Origin: Pinus tabuliformis
Lineage: Eukaryota > Streptophyta > Pinopsida > Pinales > Pinaceae
Length of the DNA stretch: 64,000 nucleotides
Assembly: GCA_031772625.1 (NCBI GenBank)
Contig: CM062813.1
Location: 690,566,420 to 690,630,419 of the forward strand
Reading direction: 5' to 3'
Positions within the stretch are counted from its first letter, which is position 1, and each line of letters starts with the position of its first letter. A model generated the notes under the pieces. It was given only the letters and a program-made list of their open reading frames with translations. It was not told where the DNA came from and ran no database searches. Shown piece by piece: positions 35,428-47,878 of this stretch. Made by a program: the position numbers and the translations under genes.

Positions 35428-36024
35428 TCCATGAACCTACAATAAGGAGATACCAGCAGAAAATAACCCTTTAGGTTTCTTGGTTTCCTTCTTTCCTGTA
35501 AAAATAAAATCTTTTCTATGCTGTGTGTCTGTCTATGTAAGCTTATCCACAAGATTAGATTTACAGTCAAAGTGGTCCATAAGAGCTTTTTTGAATGTGT
35601 CCCAAGTCAAGGGCCTTCTATAGCAATGCTGTTGCCCTTCTATAGCAACGTTGTTGCCCTTGCCACCATTGCCGTATTTCATTGTCCAAGTACATTGTTC
35701 CCATACTCAACTGAGTCTCATCATCATAGATCTAATCCAATTTGAAATATTTCTCCATTTTTTCTAGCCATTTGGCTGGATAAGAGCCATCAAATTTATA
35801 TAAGTCCCTCAAACTCTGATCTAGGCCCGCCATCACAAAAAACTTGGCGAAAATTTAAAATGTCACAGTTTAGTAAATATTGCTCAGAATCCCTATTATG
35901 ACCTATTTTTCGAAATGGAACAACCATTCTGCATCTTCCCATGTGATAGAAATCCCGATCCAGGCACTGGAATTTCAGATCTGCATTGCAACTCTCCCGC
36001 CGTCATCAAAATTTCTGCAAAAAA

Positions 36025-36325
36025 GAGCTGATTTTAAATCAACGATATCTCCCTCATCCAGACTCCAATTCGACTGATTTGTTTTTTGAAATCGGGTATT
36101 TTTTCACATAGAATCCAGATCTGCAATTATATTTTGTAGATCTTACACCAGGACATCTAAATTTGTGCCGCAAACTCGCTACCCCGAAAAATTGTTTGCA
36201 ACACCACTGATTTTTAGATCAGTGATATCTCTTTCATCCGGACTCCGATTCGACCGATTTTTTTCGAAATCGGGTATTTTTTCACATAGAATCCATATCT
36301 ACAATTATATTTTGTAGATCTTGCA
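36025..36325 (-). repeat. direct duplication in the leader of element D
   Basis: Two copies of about 115 bp start near 36025 and 36207. Both contain TTTTTTCACATAGAATCCA and AATTATATTTTGTAGATCTT. They lie between primer site and gag. Confidence 0.8.
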
Positions 36326-36409
36326 CCAACACGTACAGATCTGATCTGCAAACTCGCCGCCTCCGAAATCCTGCCAAAAAAAAAAATTCTCCACTTTTTT
36401 GCCCAAGAA

Positions 36410-36447
36410 AGTGCTCTGATACCACTTGTTATAGCTCTGATGCCACT
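36410..36447 (-). other. element D primer site, doubled
   Basis: On the minus strand the LTR end is followed by AGTGGCATCAGAGC, then TATAACA, then AGTGGTATCAGAGC. The LTR tail and primer site are therefore present twice. Confidence 0.75.
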
Positions 36448-36894
36448 TGTTATAGATCTAACCCAAAAAATATATGAGAATAGAAATAAACCCAAGAATA
36501 ATAAGATCCAGATATAGAAATGCTTCACTTTATTGATATCAAAACCCTTAAGGTAGGGCAACACCATACCTTCACTCCTTAAGGAAGGAGAACACTCCAC
36601 AAGCCATATGCCTGTTCATTCAATAATCCTTGACACAATTCCTTGACATCTCTCCATGTGGAGTCTCTAGCCTCTATATAGGCCTCATACACACAATACC
36701 ATGGGTCATTACCATGGTTCCCTCATACCATCGAACTAATACCATGGGCCCATTACATTATTACCAACTATTTGTGGTCCCTTACATGATATGGGTTAAC
36801 CACCTTATTTATTACTATGGCCCATCCCATTATTACATTATTACCTTGGGTACCTCCCTTTGTACCCCATATTATCCCCCCTATGTATATAACA
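36448..36894 (-). repeat. element D 5' LTR
   Basis: 447 bp. A TATA-like and CT-rich centre is shared with the other copy. Confidence 0.9.
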
Positions 36895-37530
36895 CCTACA
36901 CCCAGTGTACAACACAACACATACACCTACATCTAGTGTACAACACCACACATACACCTACACTCGATGTACAACACCACACATATACGTACACATCGCA
37001 CAATACAATGTGTACATACACATGTCACGACATAACGACTACACAATACCACATATACACAACACAACATGTATGTCATGTACACAACACCATCTGCACA
37101 AGTGTACACAACACTACATGTACGCAGTACCACCTAAACAACGTGTACACAACACCACATGTACACAAAACCACCTGCACAACATATACACAAAACCATA
37201 TGCACGACATGTACACAACACCACCTGCACACAAAACCACATGCACAACATGTACAAAACACCACCTACACACAACACTACATGTACAACATGTACACAA
37301 TACCACATGTAAGCAACACCACATGTATAACATGCACACAACACCACATGTACATAGCACGACCTGCATAACTTGTACACAATGCTACTTGCACAATGTG
37401 TACACATTACCACATGTACAACATGTACACGACACCACATGTACAGAACACCACCTACACAACACCACATGCACACAACACCACATGTACACAACACCAC
37501 ATGTACACAACACTACATATACATAGCACC
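36895..37530 (-). repeat. minisatellite of element B
   Basis: A degenerate array of ACACCACATGTACACAACACC-like words (21 positions counted as a loose motif, not exact) in units of roughly 25-35 bp. It forms long Thr/His/Cys-rich frames on both strands that are artefacts. A related array in C lies at 52735-53590. Confidence 0.85.
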
Positions 37531-40500
37531 ACCTTCCATGTCATAAATGTAGGCATAGTATAAGCACATAATATCAATTCATATCCACACGATACTAACC
37601 TCATAGATATGCCAGGGCCACTTGATTCCTCATAAACCAGGAACCTATTCATGCCATTCACCTGCATTATTAGCACTTTGTAAATCCCTTTAGGCCGAGG
37701 AAAGGGCCACAGAGGTAACCACAAACCTATTTGGGTTAGAAACTGGTCCTTTCTAACTAGACGGGGCTCCCTCACTAGAAAAAGTCTGAAGGTAAATAAC
37801 GCTTAAGCTCAAGGATTGCAGAGACTAGGTCTGCAGAGGTAACTTGGTCGAAAATGGTGGTTGTAAAACTTGAGAGGGAGGGCCACTGTATGGAATAATA
37901 ATTCAGATCCCAACACAAAAGTATCAATGCATACATGAAAACCTATTATAACAGAGGCAAGGTAGGTAAGATTCCAAGCTATAACATCTGAAGTAGTATA
38001 GTGAGTGAATTTGAAGAAATAAAGGATACACAACGATAATTAATCACATGCACAGAGCATTAAACAAGATCTAAATTCTACAACATAAATCTTGATCAAA
38101 TATCGGGAAGAAGGTGGGAATGGAGCACTTAACTCAAAGTGTATTCCATTATAATTTTGAAAGATAAACAATCCTTTAGGACATCAAATAAGATGAATTC
38201 TAAACAAATGTTTTAGCAAGAACATAAGAATGAAAAAGAAATAGATATATGAATAGAATAACACATGAGAAAATAACACATAACTCAAAATGCATACCAC
38301 ATGAATCTTTGGCTAATATGGCAAACACAAAACTGATAACTTTATTCAACAAAATGAACATGCATACACAAGTATTCTCTCCCAAGTCGAACTCCTTCTA
38401 TTAAATACAAATTTTCAAAAGAAATCCACCTGACTAGATACAATGGATTTTTATCCAACAAGTGGATCAAATATGCCTAGTTTAGAAACATCATGTTTTT
38501 GGGATAAAAACTTAAAAGAAAAGTATATATAAAGCCGAAAAACTAATACCAAAGCAAAAATCTATCTTTATCTCTGAATTATCTATTCATCCATTCCTAT
38601 CTTATCTATCCACAATTATCATAATGCCATTCTTAGACTAATTACAAAATAGAAAAAGCACAGGTATGTATGACAACAACTAAAACGATGGTGTAGCCAA
38701 TCCATCTAGACATGCACATGTGTAATCCATATGTAAGTAGGCTTATGAGGATCTTGACTCTGTGTCTGAGTTGGAGTAGAACCCATATGATGCCTCAAAC
38801 CTTCCACAAATCGAATTATAAAAAAATAATCATAATTATGTTAGCAAAATACTGCGAGAATGGGCCTCGAAGAAACATCTGTATCTCCCAACTGGTAGAA
38901 TCTGTGTAAAACTTGAAGGAGGTTATTGTATATGAGATTTTTTTAAAGAAAAACCTCTCTAAATTTCTTCAAATGTTTCCCCAGATCCTCAGAAAATCCT
39001 CTGAGAAATAATGACTAAAACATAAAATTTTCATAGTCCGTAAAATATGCTTTGAAGGTGCATTCGAATATCCCGAGCCATGACACCTGTGAAAAAAATG
39101 GAAGAGGTTTTTGTTATTTTCCTGTCCTTGAGAAAAACCTCTTTAATTTTCCCAAAATTAGCCTCCATGTGACCGGAAAATGTTCTAGAAAAGGATGACT
39201 AAAACATAGTATTTATGCAACACTAGGCAGCAAAAAGTCTGAGTAGCACTGCATGCTCTGTATGGATGCACACCTCCTCTGACAAAATGGATCAAATGGG
39301 TAGGCTTGAAATGGATGTGTGATGGTGTATAACTCTTTAATGATTCTCTCTAACTCTTGCAAACCTCCTAAATGGTTGATACCCACCTGCGCAGTGACCA
39401 TGACTCCTATTAACTTGACACTCCTTCATGCTTTGACTGGATCATTTGATGACTAAACTCACAATGGTGTTGTATGGTGACTTTTGAATATATGACAACA
39501 AAAATGACTATAAGTTCGACTTATTCAAAAACAAAAAATGAATGAATAAGGCAAATACATTTGACGATGAAAACCACTGACCCTAACATGCATAAGAAAT
39601 CATTCCGCCACAAGCATGATCATTGACGATCCTGTCAGACAACGACATACATACATACATAAGTACATATAAACATTAACATAAATCAATCATGATCCCT
39701 GATAGCCCTATCAGAAAACGACATACGTACATACATATATACATATATAGACATTAGCATAATCATAATCACAACACAATTACCGGATATCATAAGGTCA
39801 AGGTTAAGAGAACTCCCTTTATTCATGCATAACATGCACAACATTGAGAACAATAGTTCCCAGCATAGCCAAGGCATATGACGCATCAAATCCATTTACT
39901 TTACCTTTCCTGTTACCTTTCTCATGACTACCCTGCCAATGTCCATTTATCCCAATGAACCCAACCAATCCAACTGGATATCATATTCTTACCTTCAATT
40001 ACCCTTATACATGCACTCGGCTTCATCTGGGTCTTACATTACCTGTTGGGTTTCATTCAACTCCCCCCGAGCTCAATTAACTTTCCTCTTTCCCCAACCA
40101 ATTCCCAAGACCTTCGAAACATAAAAGGCGAGAACAAGAAACAAATAAGAGGGAAACCATGAAAAACCAATAGAAATATGACACGTCAAAAAAGTTGGCA
40201 TGGCCACACACCAGAAACAATCAAAACTACAAGTCAAACACAAACAAATCACAAAGCACCGAAAGCAAAAAACTCTCAACAAACACCATGACTCAACCCC
40301 CGTGGGTTCCCAACACTTCCAAGGAAAAGCTCAACCTAAGCCTTCTTCAAGATTTCATGGAAGTCTCTTTTTCCATGCAATCCCCTGCATCATACTTCCA
40401 TAAACACAAAATTATCAGTGCATAAACAAATATCACAATATATCAGTTACCTTACCTTTTTGTACCCAGTATGTTTCCTTGCAACCAATCACCTACACAT

Positions 40501-41785
40501 ATGTCATCTCTCAAGGAGCTTCAATTTCTTAACGAATCCAACAATAACTAGAAACCAATTGTTATACCTATCAAATACATGTTCATGAATCTAACATATA
40601 TCCACATAAAGTCAGACAAAATCAAGGTTAAGAATACTTCATGTATTCATGCAAATCACTCATTCATTTGGAATTATGGTTTCCAAACATAGCCAAAGGA
40701 ATTCTCACCCAATTCCTTTTTTCACCTCTTTCCTTGTTGCAATTGAGTCTTATTATTTTCTATCAAATCACCCAACTATTAGTTATATAAAAAAATCAAA
40801 TGTTACCTTGCCATGCTAATACCAATCATGTTTCCCTACAACTATTCACACATGTCAGTCACATGTTCCAAATATTAAGACATCATGTCTATTAATTTGA
40901 AATCACCCTTTACCAAGTCATAATCAACATTCAACCCACAATCATTATTCATAATGCTAAAACTAGCACCCACTTGCCCTCAAGTGCATATCAACTATCT
41001 CAGCACATATTGTGTTAGTACAACTGTCTTAAAACAAGATCATTCCTTCTTGCAATCTTATAGACACATAATCATATCATGCAATTAATCAAACATTTAG
41101 ACATCCTGTAAACATACCATGTTAGATATACCAAATAGACGAAATAATCAAACTCATACTTCAATGTATCTTAAAGGGAGGCTATCACATCTACTCAAGT
41201 CAGTCAAGATTAATAATATACAATATCACAAGTATATCGACTCATAGTCGAATATCATAAACATAACCATCTGCAAAGGCTAATCTAGATTAGTACGATA
41301 CATAATAACATCAAGACCTAAACTACAATGACCATGATAATCATGCATATGACCACAATTCATATAACAACAAGTTACCATCATTCATGACTACCATTTG
41401 CATGTTCATATGAACGCATTGATTAACTAACATCTATCATGCATGTAACCACAATGGAAATAGAATGACAGACATGTACATAACCATAATTATTATAACA
41501 ACCATTAACCAACATACATGCATGCCCAACATACAAACATGTATGATGATCTTCTCTTACCCGGAGGCCCAGTGTTTCAACCTCGCTCTGATGATCTGTA
41601 TCTCCTGCTCCTTCTCGACTAACATATCAACATCATAACATAGCAACAACATCACGATGACACAAACTACATAATGACCACCGTGATGCATGTCTAACCT
41701 ACTATGCATGCATAACTATATACTTTTAGATGGATGGGCTAAATGGGCTAACCATATCCATATATAGTCCAAGTGTTTAAACCAT
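37531..41785 (-). other. element B internal non-coding region
   Basis: A+T-rich sequence without gag or pol. Short (CATA)n runs at 39645-39665 and 39722-39745 correspond to the (GTAT)n area of C at 52290-52410. The primer-proximal leader near 41590-41790 matches C's leader at 50060-50440 in order, for example GAGCGAGGTTG reversed near 41580. Confidence 0.6.
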
Positions 41786-41797
41786 GCTCTGATAGCA
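41786..41797 (-). other. element B primer binding site
   Basis: The minus strand reads TGCTATCAGAGC, one change from the tRNA-iMet site, three bases from the LTR end. Confidence 0.75.
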
Positions 41798-41800
41798 CCC

Positions 41801-43685
41801 TGTAACCACCCCCTCCCACATTTACCTAATTTCACTGGCCTAAAAGGGTAAACATGAGATGAAGAGTTACTATTACATGACCCAACCTCCAAGTTTTATT
41901 TATAGAAGTGGGTTCAACAAATGACCACTTACAGACATCCTTCAAGGCTTACAAGACACTTAGGGGCTAAAGAACCACGCTGGGTGACCAAACCTTGAGT
42001 TGAATTTCTTTTTCACTGGCCTAGGCCCACAATCACATGCATGAAAAGGTAAGGGTGCAGTTATAGGCCTTTAACAACATGCACAAGGCTCCTTCCCTAT
42101 GGTTATAGCCCAAAATATTCAGTTCAAAGGGTGTCGTCTCAAGATTTGAGCCACCTTTCAAGGCCAGCCTCCAAACCAATGCCCAAAATTTACAGTAGCT
42201 TCTCAAAATGATAAATGACATAATGAAATATTATTCATACAAAATTTGAACAAGAGCTTGACTTAACCAGGCCTAAAACACATATTTCATTAAATTTGAA
42301 ATTTTTTTATTACAATGTTATCAATAGAATTGAGGTTTTTAGCTATTTTGAAATTCTAGATTCATCATTTAATTCCAAATTTAATGAAATATGTGTTCTA
42401 ACCATGACAGTCATTTCAACAAACATATGGTGAACATGTAAGCTACAGGTTATGAATGCATATCTGATCATAGGAGTGAAACATATTTGAGAATCACCAA
42501 GAAGGTCTAATTCCCTTTCATAATAGTTGCAATAACACTTGTTAGCCCATGCATTCATTAACCATCAAATACTTATCAAGTCCTAAACAAGTCATAACTA
42601 GAGCAGATTACCAATCCATGTTTATAACCAACATATAACAAAATTATTAACCATGATAGAAAAACCATCAAATCATCATAATAGCAAGTACAAGTGCTAA
42701 TAAATTACAATAGGAAAATAACTCTTATTAACTGGTGCAAAATCCAACCAAGTCAGGGACTTCCACATACCACCCGACCATAGATTTGGTTGAACCAAAT
42801 CTTTCTTTCAACTAATCACCCTTGTGCCATATTCCAAGCATGAATGTGGTATCTCAAGACATGAACAACCAGGGATTCTTGGAGATTAAACCACCTCCAC
42901 CATTAGGCTACCATGATCTCACCATAACCGATCAAGAGATCTCAATGCCCAAAACAGGCTTGGATGCCTTAAAGTTTCTTTGCCATTACCTTGAGGAATT
43001 TTCCTATCTCCACCCACCTGTTGAGGGCTTCTCGGAGATTAAACCACCTCCACCTCTAACCCTTGGGAATTTTCCTGAGACCAACTCACCCAGTTCCAAA
43101 ACCTTTCAGCAATCCAACACTCAACTAAGGAATGAATCCCATCACACCATGGCTATCTAAGAAATGGCAAGGCAAGGTTGAAATCACTGTCAATCCAAAA
43201 AAAAAACTCATGCCAATGAAAAAAAATGAAACAAATGCACAAATGCATGTGCCATGCATTCACACCTCAACTAGGAAATCACACATGCAACTTGTTACCT
43301 GCAAAATCTTCCTATTGAAGTTGTTGATCCAACCTTCACCTTACTTTCATTTTCTTTCCTTGCTTGTCCTTTTTCCTTCCCTTACTTTCTTTTCCAAGCA
43401 CTTTATCTCGTTTCCTTTGCTACACCTGTTCCAAAGATGGGAAAAAGTTGAGCCAAAAGATGTCAACTATTTCTCTGATGCCTTTTTATCATTAATGCCT
43501 CCTTTTTCTTTCATTTTCCTTCATTTTTCCTTCAATTTTCCTCTCATGAAAATTTGTGACCCTTCATCTCCCTTTTCTCCTATTTTCCTTTATTTTAATA
43601 AATAATTGTTAATTAATGCCTATTTTCCTTTTCCAATTTCCTTAACCATCATTAAACTAAAAGTGACACCCACTAGGATGTTTTT
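41801..43685 (-). repeat. element B 5' LTR
   Basis: It matches the split copy at 20526-20577 plus 30492-32307. The outer edge is placed near 43685, where the match fades and LINE sequence resumes. Confidence 0.8.
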
Positions 43686-43689
43686 TCCC

Positions 43690-44590
43690 ACTCTCATGTT
43701 AGAGCGATGATTGTCTACGTGTTATAGGAAATGGGTTGGGAAAATGGCTGGATAGGGCTGAAACTAAAGGATACTAGTTTGCATGTGCCAAGATCTGTGT
43801 GGACGTAGATCTAGAGAAAGGGTTGCCATAAAAAATAAACCTCACTTGGGGGGAATGGACTCACGACCAGAGTCTTTATTATTAGCAATTATCATTTAAA
43901 TGTAGATACTGCCATCAATATGGCCATTTGGCAAGAGATTATAAGAAGGCCCAAGAAAGAAAAGGGGTGGATCCATCTATAGGGAAAGAAGAGTAATGGA
44001 AGATCTAGAATTTAGGTAGGAATAAAGGTAAATTGGCAGCAACTAAGCCTTGATCTGCACAAGGAAAAAATGTGGCCTCAACTTCAACAAACCCATTTGG
44101 AGTTTTGCAGTCCCAAGTAGAAAATGATCGGGAAGAAACTAATACAAGGACAAGGAAAGGGGCTTCTGAGGAGGAAGTAGTGAATATGAATACCAAAGGA
44201 GGGGATATAAAAGCTATAGAGGAAGTACCAGATAATGACCAAAAATAAAATACGCAATCCCCGAATTTGGTTCCTGTCAAGGCCCAAAATGAATCGACAA
44301 ATAATGATGGCAGCCTATCAACTAGATCTAGAAATGTTGAAGGGTTTTGCCAGTCAATCTCAAAGGAGATCCCTCAAGGATAATAACTAGGAACAAGGAA
44401 CAAACCCTAACTTGGGGGGATGAGGTTAGTAGTCAAGATACAGAGAGAAACAAGAAAAGGAAGGTTGGGCCTCTAAAGAAGACCACATGAGAAACAAAGG
44501 CAAAGCAAAACAAAAAAATGGGCAATAATCTAGTAATCACAGATACTTAAGTTGATAGCGTCCAAAGGGCTGAAAGCATAAGAAGAAAGA
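43690..44590 (+). mobile_element. LINE, second part of ORF1 with zinc knuckle
   Basis: The reading VIGNGLGKWLDRAETKG, then ICVDVDLEKGLP, then WGEWTHDQSLYY is the usual plant LINE ORF1 sequence before the knuckle. The knuckle is CRYCHQYGHLARDY at 43901-43942, a CCHC in which the last Cys is Tyr. A Lys/Glu-rich tail follows. It continues the ORF1 piece that ends at 20525. Several stops and frame changes are present. Confidence 0.75.
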
Positions 44591-44622
44591 GGATGTAATC
44601 TTCAAAACCATCCCAAAAAATC

Positions 44623-45413
44623 ATGAAGATATTGTCATGGAATGTAAGGGGTCTTGGAAGTCCCATAAAATCACTATTGGTTAAGGACATAACAAAACAA
44701 GAGCAGCCTTGGATACTTCTACTTCAGGAAACTAAACTTGAAGAAAAAGAAGCTATCAATATAGCAAAAACATTATGGCAAGATAGCTTTAGCGCTGCGA
44801 AAAGCTCCTGGGGAGCCTCTAGTGGATTAGGTACATTTTGGTCAAATACCTATTTTAAGTTGATAGATTATGTTAAATCTAAATTTTTTACATGCTTTTG
44901 GAAAGAAAAGAAACAACAACGCAGATTCTCATCATCAATTTCTATGGTCCAGTATTATATAGGGAAAAGGAGAAATTTTGGGATTGATTAATCCCTCTTA
45001 AAGAGATGTTATGGCTCAACAATTGCATTATATGTGGTGATTTTAATACTATTCTTCAGTCCTTGGAGAAGAGAGGGGGATGTCATGTTCATGATCCATT
45101 TAGAGAGTAAATGGAATATTTGATAAATAATTGGGATTTGGAGGATACATTCCCCAAAAGAGGAAAATACACTTGGAAGAATAAAAGAAGTGGGGATAGC
45201 CATATAGTAGGCTCTCAATTGGATCATTTTCTAATGCACAACAACTATATCCTCAAGGGGATGGACTATATCTTTGCAATCATGGCACACGATGAGTCCA
45301 ATCGTCGGTCAATATCATTGTTGATTGATCGTATGGAAGACTTAGGTCCAATACCATTCAGTTTTAAACCAGAATGGATAGAGGAGGACAAAGTTGTGGA
45401 TTTAATTAAATAA
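44623..45413 (+). mobile_element. LINE ORF2, endonuclease domain
   Basis: The start MKILSWNVRGLGSP and the motifs LLLQETK and (I)CGDFN (near 45037) are those of the APE-type endonuclease that nicks the target in L1 elements. A late DHFL and a worn DES-RSISLLID stretch near 45290 replace the usual SDH motif. The frame is open from 44623 to 44988, then interrupted; 45111-45413 is open again after a stop. The element is inactive. Confidence 0.85.
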
Positions 45414-46960
45414 GCATGGAGGCTCACAATCATTGGATATCCCACTTTTTTATGGGAATACAATTTGAAATTAGTGAAGCAAGTGTTAAGAAAATGGGTC
45501 AAGGAAAATTATCAGCCCCCTAGACAAAAGAGGCTTGAGCTAGTTAAACAACTAGAAAATACTCAAAGCCTAATTGAAAGAATTCAAGTGGAGACTTGGC
45601 ATCTTGATAAAGAAAAGGAACTAACAAGAAATTGTTCTTAGTAAGTAGGCAAGAATAAGAGTTCCGGACGTTAAAATCCCAAAATTTGTGGCTCAAAGTA
45701 GGAGATCAAAGTACTTCCTATTTTCACAAGAAAGCCAAGGCCGAAGAGCTACAAAATTGAGTAAAGGAGATAGTACCCGAAGGAAGGTCGAGGATGAAAA
45801 CATTTGAGGAAATTAAGTAGGAAGAATTTCTCCATTTTCAGGCTCTCTATCAAGAATACAAAGATGTAGACATGGCTCAAGCCTAGAAGTTGATTAATGC
45901 ATTTCCTCTATTGTCTTAGAATTTTCCAATCAAAAACTCATCAAATAAATAGAGAAAACGAAGGTTATGGAAGCTCTATGGGATCTAGATCTAGATAAAG
46001 CCCCTAATCTAGATGGCTTCGCCATAAGCTTCTACAAAGCCTTTTGGCCCATGATATAAAAGGACTTGTTGCAAATGTTAAATGGAATGGGAAGGAAAGA
46101 TAAAATTGGGGGCAACAAAAATTCTTCCTTTCTCACCCTAATTCCCGAAGAGTCAAATCCCGTGTTTTTTTATCGATTCAAACCTATCTCCCTTTATAAT
46201 TTTGCTTATAAAATTCTTACTAATATTATTGCATCAAGATTGAAGAAAATTATGCCAGAGATTATTTCATAAGACCAGGGAGGCTTCATGCAATAGAGAC
46301 AAATCTTGTATAATATTATCCTTATCCAAGAAGAAATCCATTCTTGCAAGTAAGTAGGGGAGCCTAGTCTGGTCATCAAGTTAGATATGGCCAATGCCTT
46401 AAATCGGGTAAGGCATTCTTTTCTTTATTTAATGCTTGAAAAATTTGGATTTTGCAGTGAATACGTTAGGTGGATTAAAGATTGCATTGGCTCCCAATGG
46501 ATCACATTGCTTATAAATGGCCGACCCATCTCCTTTTTTGTGGTATCAAAGGGACTAAGGCAAGGTTTTCCCCTTTCCCCTTTGCTTTACATCATTCTAG
46601 CTGAAAGCTTGAGTAGGAATTTGGAAAAAGCAAGGTAGAAAGTGAAGCTCATTAGATTAAATATAGCTCACAATGTAAAAGGGGTGAATCATTCACAGAT
46701 TGTAGATGACACTCTCCTCCTTAGGGGGCCCTCCAAACTTATCGTTAATCAATTCAAAAGAATTCTGAATACCTATCTTGACTTATGAGGAGGGCTGGTA
46801 AATAAAAAGAAAGGCCAATTATATGGGTGGAACTATCCATAAGCCACATTAGTCGAGATCTCAAAGATATTATAATTCCCTATTGTAATTGAATGGAGAT
46901 AGTTTAAATATTTAGGAATCCAAATATCATCGAGAGCCACAAATGTTGAATATTGGAAGG
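45414..46960 (+). mobile_element. LINE ORF2, reverse-transcriptase domain
   Basis: It carries KPISLYNFAYKILTNIIASR near 46177-46236, DQGGFMQ near 46273, KLDMANALNRV (D of motif A) near 46378, and RQGFPLSPLLYIILAE near 46558. IVDDT, in place of FADD, has both Asp codons at 46705-46710. At least half a dozen stops and frame changes interrupt it. The superfamily is plant L1. Confidence 0.85.
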
Positions 46961-47878
46961 AGGTTCTGCAAAAAATCAACAAAAGAATTAAATCTTGGGG
47001 ACCCTAGTGGTTAAACATGGTAGGGAAGATTTTATTAATCAAACCAATTTTTTCATCCCTTTCTCTTTATATGGGATTTGGTATGCTAACTCCAAAAGGA
47101 GTGATTCATCAGATTTACGGTCTTATACAAAAATACATCTGGTGGTGGGCGGGAGGGGAGCTAACGAAAAAAGCATTGCATCTTCCTAAAAATTGTGGAG
47201 GATTAGAAATCAAGGATCCTCAACTCATGAATTTGGCTTTGGGAGGAAAAAATGTATGGGCCCTCCTCTCAGACCCTAAAGAATGGTAGAAGAAAGCCTT
47301 TGTGTGAAAATACTTCCATAAAAGTAGGCTCACTAGACTAGAAAGTGAAACATGGATAGATCAAGGATAACAAATCTAGAAGTTGTGCAAAGTTGTGGCT
47401 CATATCATACTGGACCATTTAGGATGGCAAGTTGGAAATGGGGTTCGCATCAAATTATGGAAAGATTATGTTCCATTAGAAATGTTGTTGGCCGAGAATG
47501 AGGGAATTAAGAATCTTGCTAATCAGATGGAATCAAATGGATACAATAGGATTGTTGATATTTCACAGTGGAATGATGATGGTCATTTGAAAGGATGGAA
47601 ATGTCAGAATATCCCTCCCAATCTCCAGATCCATTGGATCACTTTGGTCAATTCATTAAAAGACCTCGCTCCAATTGAAGTCTGTAGGACAAATCAATGA
47701 ATTTGGATGGGCAGTAAGAAAAAATTCTATAGAGTCAAATATAGTTACAAAATGCTAGTCCAAAAATTACCTCATCCTCCACTAGATATGCTATGGGGTA
47801 GAATCTAGCATATGTATGACTTTCCAAAAATCAACTTTTTTCTGCTAGGTAATGACCCATGAGAAGATTGTAATAGCC
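46961..47878 (+). mobile_element. LINE ORF2, C-terminal part up to element C
   Basis: WWWAGGELTKKALHLPKNC and GGLEIKDPQLMNLAL near 47145-47240 are typical of the region after the reverse transcriptase. A zf-RVT-like SYKMLV ... FPKINFFLL stretch ends at about 47850. The LTR of element C begins at 47879, so the LINE tail and poly(A) are not seen here. Confidence 0.75.

Larger units (their letters stand above)
34083..36894 (-). mobile_element. element D: small gag-bearing LTR element (TR-GAG-like)
   Basis: 2812 bp. Two LTRs of 447 bp each (34083-34529 and 36448-36894) differ at about eight sites. A perfect 5-bp target duplication, CCTAC, lies at 34078-34082 and 36895-36899. A polypurine tract lies at 34530-34542 and a tRNA-Met-type primer site beside the right LTR. 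The interior has a gag start at 35833 (minus; KFDGSYPAKWLEKMEKYF) and a retropepsin-like frame at 34996-35427, nothing more. That matches the TR-GAG class, non-autonomous Ty3-type elements. The coding part is broken, with a few breaks. It is the youngest datable insertion here. Confidence 0.85.
20526..43685 (-). mobile_element. element B: non-coding large LTR element (LARD-like), with A and D nested in it
   Basis: The 5' LTR is 41801 to about 43685. A primer site lies at 41786-41797 and a polypurine tract at about 32308-32321. The 3' LTR is 20526-20577 plus 30492-32307, split by element A. About 6.7 kb of internal sequence remains after subtracting element D. None of it looks like gag or pol, which defines a LARD. 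The LTR ends (TGTAATAGCC and GTTACA), primer site and polypurine tract resemble those of A and C. The two LTRs differ by about 14% over the 220 bp I compared, so B is old. It interrupts a LINE. Confidence 0.75.

Noticed and set aside
34083-36894. TRIM element
   Set aside because: LTRs of 447 bp and a 1.9-kb interior with gag and protease parts are too large and coding for a TRIM; TR-GAG fits better.
36630-37526. 298-codon plus-strand frame, Thr/His/Cys-rich
   Set aside because: It reads through a D LTR into the minisatellite. Its composition is only the translation of TGTAC-type repeats, and long frames appear in several frames on both strands.
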